Shown: piece by piece, positions 21,638 through 24,603 of the stretch
Layout of the letters: every line of letters begins with the position of its first letter
Numbering within the stretch: the stretch's first letter is position 1
Notes under the pieces: generated by a model
The model's database searches: none
Seen by the model: the letters and a program-made list of their open reading frames with translations, nothing else
Told to the model about the DNA's origin: nothing
Program-made: the position numbers and the translations under genes
Assembly (NCBI GenBank): GCA_904501755.1
Contig: CAJGBV010000021.1
Location: forward strand, 1 to 24,603
Reading direction: 5' to 3'
Length of the DNA stretch: 24,603 nt
Source: Clostridiaceae bacterium
GTDB taxonomy: Bacteria; Bacillota; Clostridia; Oscillospirales; Acutalibacteraceae

Positions 21638-22435
21638 ATGTTAATTGATTTTCATACACATTGTTTTCCTGATAAAATAGCTTCAAGAGCGATAGAAAAG
21701 TTATCCTATGTATCAGGCGGTCTTGAGCCCTATACCGACGGAACGGTTTCTTCTCTTAAAAGCTCTATGGAAAAGGAAAATGTAAATGCATCGGTTGTGC
21801 TGAGTATAGCAACCAATGCTCATCAGCAGAAGAGCGTTAACGATTTTGCTTACTCTATAAATAATGGTAAAGATATTTTTGCTTTTGGCTCGGTTTTTCC
21901 TTATAGTGAGGATATTATGGATGAACTTGAGAGAATAAAGGAACTGGGTCTTAAAGGTGTAAAGCTTCATCCCGATTATCAGGGTTTTAATGTTGATGAT
22001 ATTAAAATGAAACCTGTTTACAGAAAAATATCCGAGCTTGGACTGATAACTGTTTTCCACGCAGGTAATGATTACGGCTATCCGCCGCCTTATGGAGCAA
22101 CTCCCGATAAAATGGCAAAGGCTATAGAATGGTTTTCCTCTCCCGTTGTGGTGGCGCATTGGGGCGGTGTGGGCTGTGGAGAAGATGTTATTAAACATCT
22201 TTGCGGTAAAGATGTTTATTTTGATACCTCTTACGCATACGGTACACAGCCTAAATATTATTTTGAAAAAATACTTGAAAAGCATGGTGCACACAGGTTG
22301 GTTTTCGGAACGGATACCCCGTGGCATACAGCAAATATGGAAATGCGTCTTATAAATTCTCTTAATATAAATGAAGAAGATAAAGAAAAAATCAAACACA
22401 AAAACGCACAAAAGCTGTTAGGTATAAATGGGTAG
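21638..22435 (+). CDS. Amidohydrolase family (TIM-barrel metal-dependent hydrolase)
   Basis: A 265-residue metallo-hydrolase of the Amidohydro_2 type. MLIDFHTHCFPD (HxH at residues 6-8) binds metal. LKGVKLHPDYQGF, TVFHAGNDYG, VVVAHWGG and LVFGTDTPWH give the later metal ligands and the catalytic Asp. The family includes decarboxylases and lactone or amide hydrolases, and the substrate is not apparent. ATG 21638 follows GGTGAT at 21628-21633; GTG 21626 lies upstream without a site and falls near the predicted transcription start. The MATE gene begins within its last codons, so the two are translated from one mRNA. No catabolic neighbours narrow the role. Confidence 0.92.
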   Translation: MLIDFHTHCFPDKIASRAIEKLSYVSGGLEPYTDGTVSSLKSSMEKENVNASVVLSIATNAHQQKSVNDFAYSINNGKDIFAFGSVFPYSEDIMDELERIKELGLKGVKLHPDYQGFNVDDIKMKPVYRKISELGLITVFHAGNDYGYPPPYGATPDKMAKAIEWFSSPVVVAHWGGVGCGEDVIKHLCGKDVYFDTSYAYGTQPKYYFEKILEKHGAHRLVFGTDTPWHTANMEMRLINSLNINEEDKEKIKHKNAQKLLGING

Positions 22436-22442
22436 GTTTAAA

Positions 22443-23828
22443 ATGCATAGTTTAATATCAAAGGATAAAGGTTTTTATAAAAAGGTTACCTCTATAGCGA
22501 TTCCTATTGCACTTCAGGGACTTATAACCAATGGCGTTAATATGATGGATACCATAATGGTTGGGGCAATAGGTCAGACACAACTGTCTGCCGTTTCACT
22601 TGCAAATCAATTTATAACCATTTTCCATATTTTTTGTATGGGTATAGGAATGGGAGCTTCGGTGCTTGTAGCCCGATATTATGGTATGAGGGATTCATCA
22701 TCTCTTAAAAAAACAGTGGCTATTATGCTTCGTCTTTGCCTTGCACTTTCTCTTTTGTTTAGTGTAGCTACCGCTGTTATTCCGGAACTTATTATGAAAA
22801 TATATACGGTGGAAGCCGATATAATCGCCTATGGCGTCAGATATCTTAAATACTCTGTTGCCAGTTATGCACTTTTGGGTCTTTCTCTTACCTGTACAAT
22901 AGTTCTTCGTAATGTTGACCAGGTCAAGCTGCCGCTTTATACTTCTATAGGCATCTTCTTTGTTAATGTGGGTGCTAACTACATATTTATATTTGGCAAA
23001 TGCGGTATGCCGAGAATGGATGTGGCAGGTGCCGCACTGGGTACTCTTATAGCAAGAATATTTGAGTTCTGTGTGATCTGCGGTTATCTTTTCTTTAAGG
23101 ATACGAAAATTGCTTTCCGTATTAAAGATTTATTTATGTTGGTAGGTGCGCTCTGGAAGGAATATATAAGAATCAGTATTCCTGTTCTTGTCAGTGACGG
23201 AATTTTAGCACTGGGCAACAATTCGGTGGCTATGGTTATTGGCAGATTGGGTGAAAGCTTTGTTGCCGCCAATGCAGTAACCGCCGTAACACAGCAGTTG
23301 AGCTCGGTAATGACACAGGGCTTTTCTCAGGCAGGAGCTATAGTAACAGGCTATACACTGGGAGAAGGGGATAAGAAAAAAGCTCAGGAGCAGGGCTATG
23401 CTTTTTTAGGTATAGGCTTTGTTTTTGGAATTGTTGCAGCAGGTATAATTATGTTGATTAGTTCACCTATGATAGCTGCATACAATCTGTCTGAGCAAAC
23501 ACAGGAGATAGCAAGACAACTTATGCTTTCTATCAGTATAATAGTGGTTTTTCAGGCTACCAACAGCATTATGACAAAGGGTGTGCTTAGAGGTGGCGGA
23601 GATACCAAGGTGCTTATGCTTGCCGATAATATCTTTTTGTGGATAGCGAGTATTCCCTTGGGTATTCTTGCTGGGCTTGTTTTTCATTTTCCTGCTTTCT
23701 GGATTTATTTTGCGCTTAAAATCGATCAAGTATTAAAGGCATTTTGGTGTGTCATTCGACTTCGAAGCGGCAAATGGATAAAGAAAATCAGAAGTGATGA
23801 TGAAATTGAGAAATGTGTTAAAAATTAA
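22443..23828 (+). CDS. MATE family efflux transporter
   Basis: A 461-residue integral membrane protein with 12 predicted helices in two related halves, the length usual for MATE transporters. Characteristic stretches are SIAIPIALQGLITNGVNMMDTIMVG (helix 1), GMGIGMGASVLVARYYG, and in the second half RISIPVLVSDGILALGNNSVAMVIGRLG. MATE proteins export cationic drugs or metabolites in exchange for Na+ or H+. ATG 22428 overlaps the amidohydrolase stop; ATG 22443 has GGTAGG at 22431-22436 with 6-nt spacing and is preferred, removing five residues. Whether the exported substrate is linked to the amidohydrolase product is unknown. No terminator is visible before fucO. Confidence 0.95.
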   Translation: MHSLISKDKGFYKKVTSIAIPIALQGLITNGVNMMDTIMVGAIGQTQLSAVSLANQFITIFHIFCMGIGMGASVLVARYYGMRDSSSLKKTVAIMLRLCLALSLLFSVATAVIPELIMKIYTVEADIIAYGVRYLKYSVASYALLGLSLTCTIVLRNVDQVKLPLYTSIGIFFVNVGANYIFIFGKCGMPRMDVAGAALGTLIARIFEFCVICGYLFFKDTKIAFRIKDLFMLVGALWKEYIRISIPVLVSDGILALGNNSVAMVIGRLGESFVAANAVTAVTQQLSSVMTQGFSQAGAIVTGYTLGEGDKKKAQEQGYAFLGIGFVFGIVAAGIIMLISSPMIAAYNLSEQTQEIARQLMLSISIIVVFQATNSIMTKGVLRGGGDTKVLMLADNIFLWIASIPLGILAGLVFHFPAFWIYFALKIDQVLKAFWCVIRLRSGKWIKKIRSDDEIEKCVKN

Positions 23829-23837
23829 ACAAAATTC

Positions 23838-23866
23838 TTGAACTATAAGATAAGATAATGTATAAT
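23838..23866 (+). promoter_or_regulatory. fucO promoter
   Basis: TTGAAC (23838-23843), exactly 17 bp, and TATAAT (23861-23866) lie in the gap between the MATE gene and fucO. No repressor palindrome is evident. Confidence 0.8.
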
Positions 23867-23899
23867 AAATAAAAATAAACCGTAAAGGAGATTTTTAAA

Positions 23900-24603
23900 A
23901 TGAACAGATTTGTACTTAACGAAACCTCTTATCATGGCGCAGGAGCCGTAGCTGCCGTTGCTGACGAGATTATTGCTCGTGGCTTTAAAAAGGCATTTGT
24001 TGCTTCTGACCCTGACCTTATCAAGTTTGGTGTTACCAAAAAGGTTACCGATGTTCTTGATAACGCAAAAATTGCTTATGAAATATTCAGCGAAATCAAA
24101 CCCAACCCCACAATCGAAAATGTTCAGGCAGGAGTTGAGGCTTTCAAGGCTGCAGGTGCTGACTGTATCGTAGCTATCGGCGGCGGCTCTTCTATGGATA
24201 CCGCAAAGGCTATCGGTATTATCATTACAAATCCTGAATATGCAGACGTTCGCTCTCTTGAGGGCGTTGCTCCCACAAAGAACAAGTGCGTTCCTATTAT
24301 CGCTGTTCCAACCACTGCAGGTACTGCTGCCGAGGTTACAATCAATTATGTTATTACCGACGTTCAGAATAACAGAAAAATGGTTTGCGTAGACGTTCAC
24401 GACATTCCTGTTGTTGCTGTTGTTGACCCTGATATGATGGCTACTATGCCCAAGGGCCTGGCAGCGGCAACTGGTATGGATGCTCTTACCCATGCGATTG
24501 AGGGTTATATCACCAAGGGTGCTTGGGAGCTTTCCGATATGTTCCACCTCAAGGCAATAGAGATCATCGCAAGATCCTTAAGAGCTGCCGTAAACAATGA
24601 GGA
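23900..24603 (+). CDS. fucO: Lactaldehyde reductase (FucO-type iron-dependent alcohol dehydrogenase), cut by window end
   Basis: The first 234 codons of a group III metal-dependent alcohol dehydrogenase. The frame runs off the window, which removes the second half with the remaining His ligands. The N terminus (NRFVLNETSYHGAGAV), VAIGGGSSMDTAKAIGII (92-108), VPTTAGTAAEVTINYVI (136-152), VCVDVHDIP (162-170) and ATGMDALTHAIEGYIT (190-205, metal ligands Asp194 and His198) closely follow what I know of E. coli FucO. FucO reduces L-lactaldehyde to 1,2-propanediol with NADH during anaerobic growth on fucose or rhamnose. The ATG follows AAAGGAG at 23884-23890. Codon use is more C-ending than the upstream MATE gene, suggesting high expression. 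Fucose or rhamnose aldolase genes are not in view. Confidence 0.93.
   Translation, partial: MNRFVLNETSYHGAGAVAAVADEIIARGFKKAFVASDPDLIKFGVTKKVTDVLDNAKIAYEIFSEIKPNPTIENVQAGVEAFKAAGADCIVAIGGGSSMDTAKAIGIIITNPEYADVRSLEGVAPTKNKCVPIIAVPTTAGTAAEVTINYVITDVQNNRKMVCVDVHDIPVVAVVDPDMMATMPKGLAAATGMDALTHAIEGYITKGAWELSDMFHLKAIEIIARSLRAAVNNE

Noticed and set aside
21713..22411. 232-codon open frame on the minus strand
   Set aside because: It is antisense to the amidohydrolase gene. No start signal and no recognisable domain.
23843..24547. 234-codon open frame on the minus strand
   Set aside because: It is the complement of fucO, which has a promoter, a ribosome binding site and clear family motifs. The minus-strand product is Cys/Asn/Ser-rich without any recognisable domain.

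Overview
The window looks like chromosomal DNA of a low-GC, anaerobic Gram-positive bacterium of the Clostridia, most likely a gut commensal. Supporting signs are Shine-Dalgarno sites close to AGGAGG, sigma-A type promoters (TTGACA-like, 17 bp, TATAAT-like), intrinsic terminators, a cell-wall sorting signal, ATP-type PEP carboxykinase, FucO-type lactaldehyde reductase, and glycan-degrading and amino-sugar genes. There are no rRNA or tRNA genes, no CRISPR array, and no intact transposase or integrase.

Layout. (1) 1-2114: a compact operon of secreted proteins. It holds the tail of a cut-off gene, two paralogous small exported beta-sandwich proteins and one wall-anchored protein, and ends at a strong terminator. 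Its base composition looks richer in G+C than what follows. (2) 2115-2806: a gene-poor stretch with a promoter-to-terminator non-coding RNA candidate, a frameshifted gene relic, an 18-bp stem and a palindrome-covered promoter. (3) 2807-6153: a DegV/FakB-type fatty-acid-binding protein, then a tight trio of GT8 glycosyltransferase, PlsC-like acyltransferase and CrtO-like glycosyl acyltransferase. This is the best candidate for an undescribed pathway: assembly of an acylated glycolipid. (4) 6348-7670: a LacI-family regulator next to a gene relic. (5) 7684-10352, minus strand: pckA and a stand-alone radical SAM/SPASM protein. (6) 10495-12513: a TetR regulator with an ABC-2 exporter. (7) 12605-14225: a cytosolic GH110-like beta-helix glycosidase. 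(8) 14278-15984: a PadR / DUF1700 / DUF4097 envelope-type operon. (9) 15985-16379: about 360 bp made almost entirely of hairpins, including four short stem-loop modules joined by a repeated 9-nt spacer. (10) 16380-20869: an AraC-family regulator divergent from a nagB-like and nagA pair, followed by a GH78-like hydrolase. (11) 20995-24603: a possible 37-residue membrane peptide, a GtrA protein, an amidohydrolase/MATE pair, and the first 234 codons of fucO.

How the genes fit together. The GH110-like enzyme (alpha-galactosides), nagBA (N-acetylglucosamine 6-phosphate), the GH78-like enzyme (rhamnoside-like sugars) and fucO (lactaldehyde from fucose or rhamnose) all suit use of host mucin or plant glycans, with pckA linking C3 and C4 metabolism. 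This is inferred from gene content; the transporters and some glycosidases are not in the window. Several active sites depart from family consensus: the NagB-like protein has Asn at the expected Asp141 position, and the GH78-like protein has Asp at the usual general-acid Glu. Exact substrates should therefore not be assumed.
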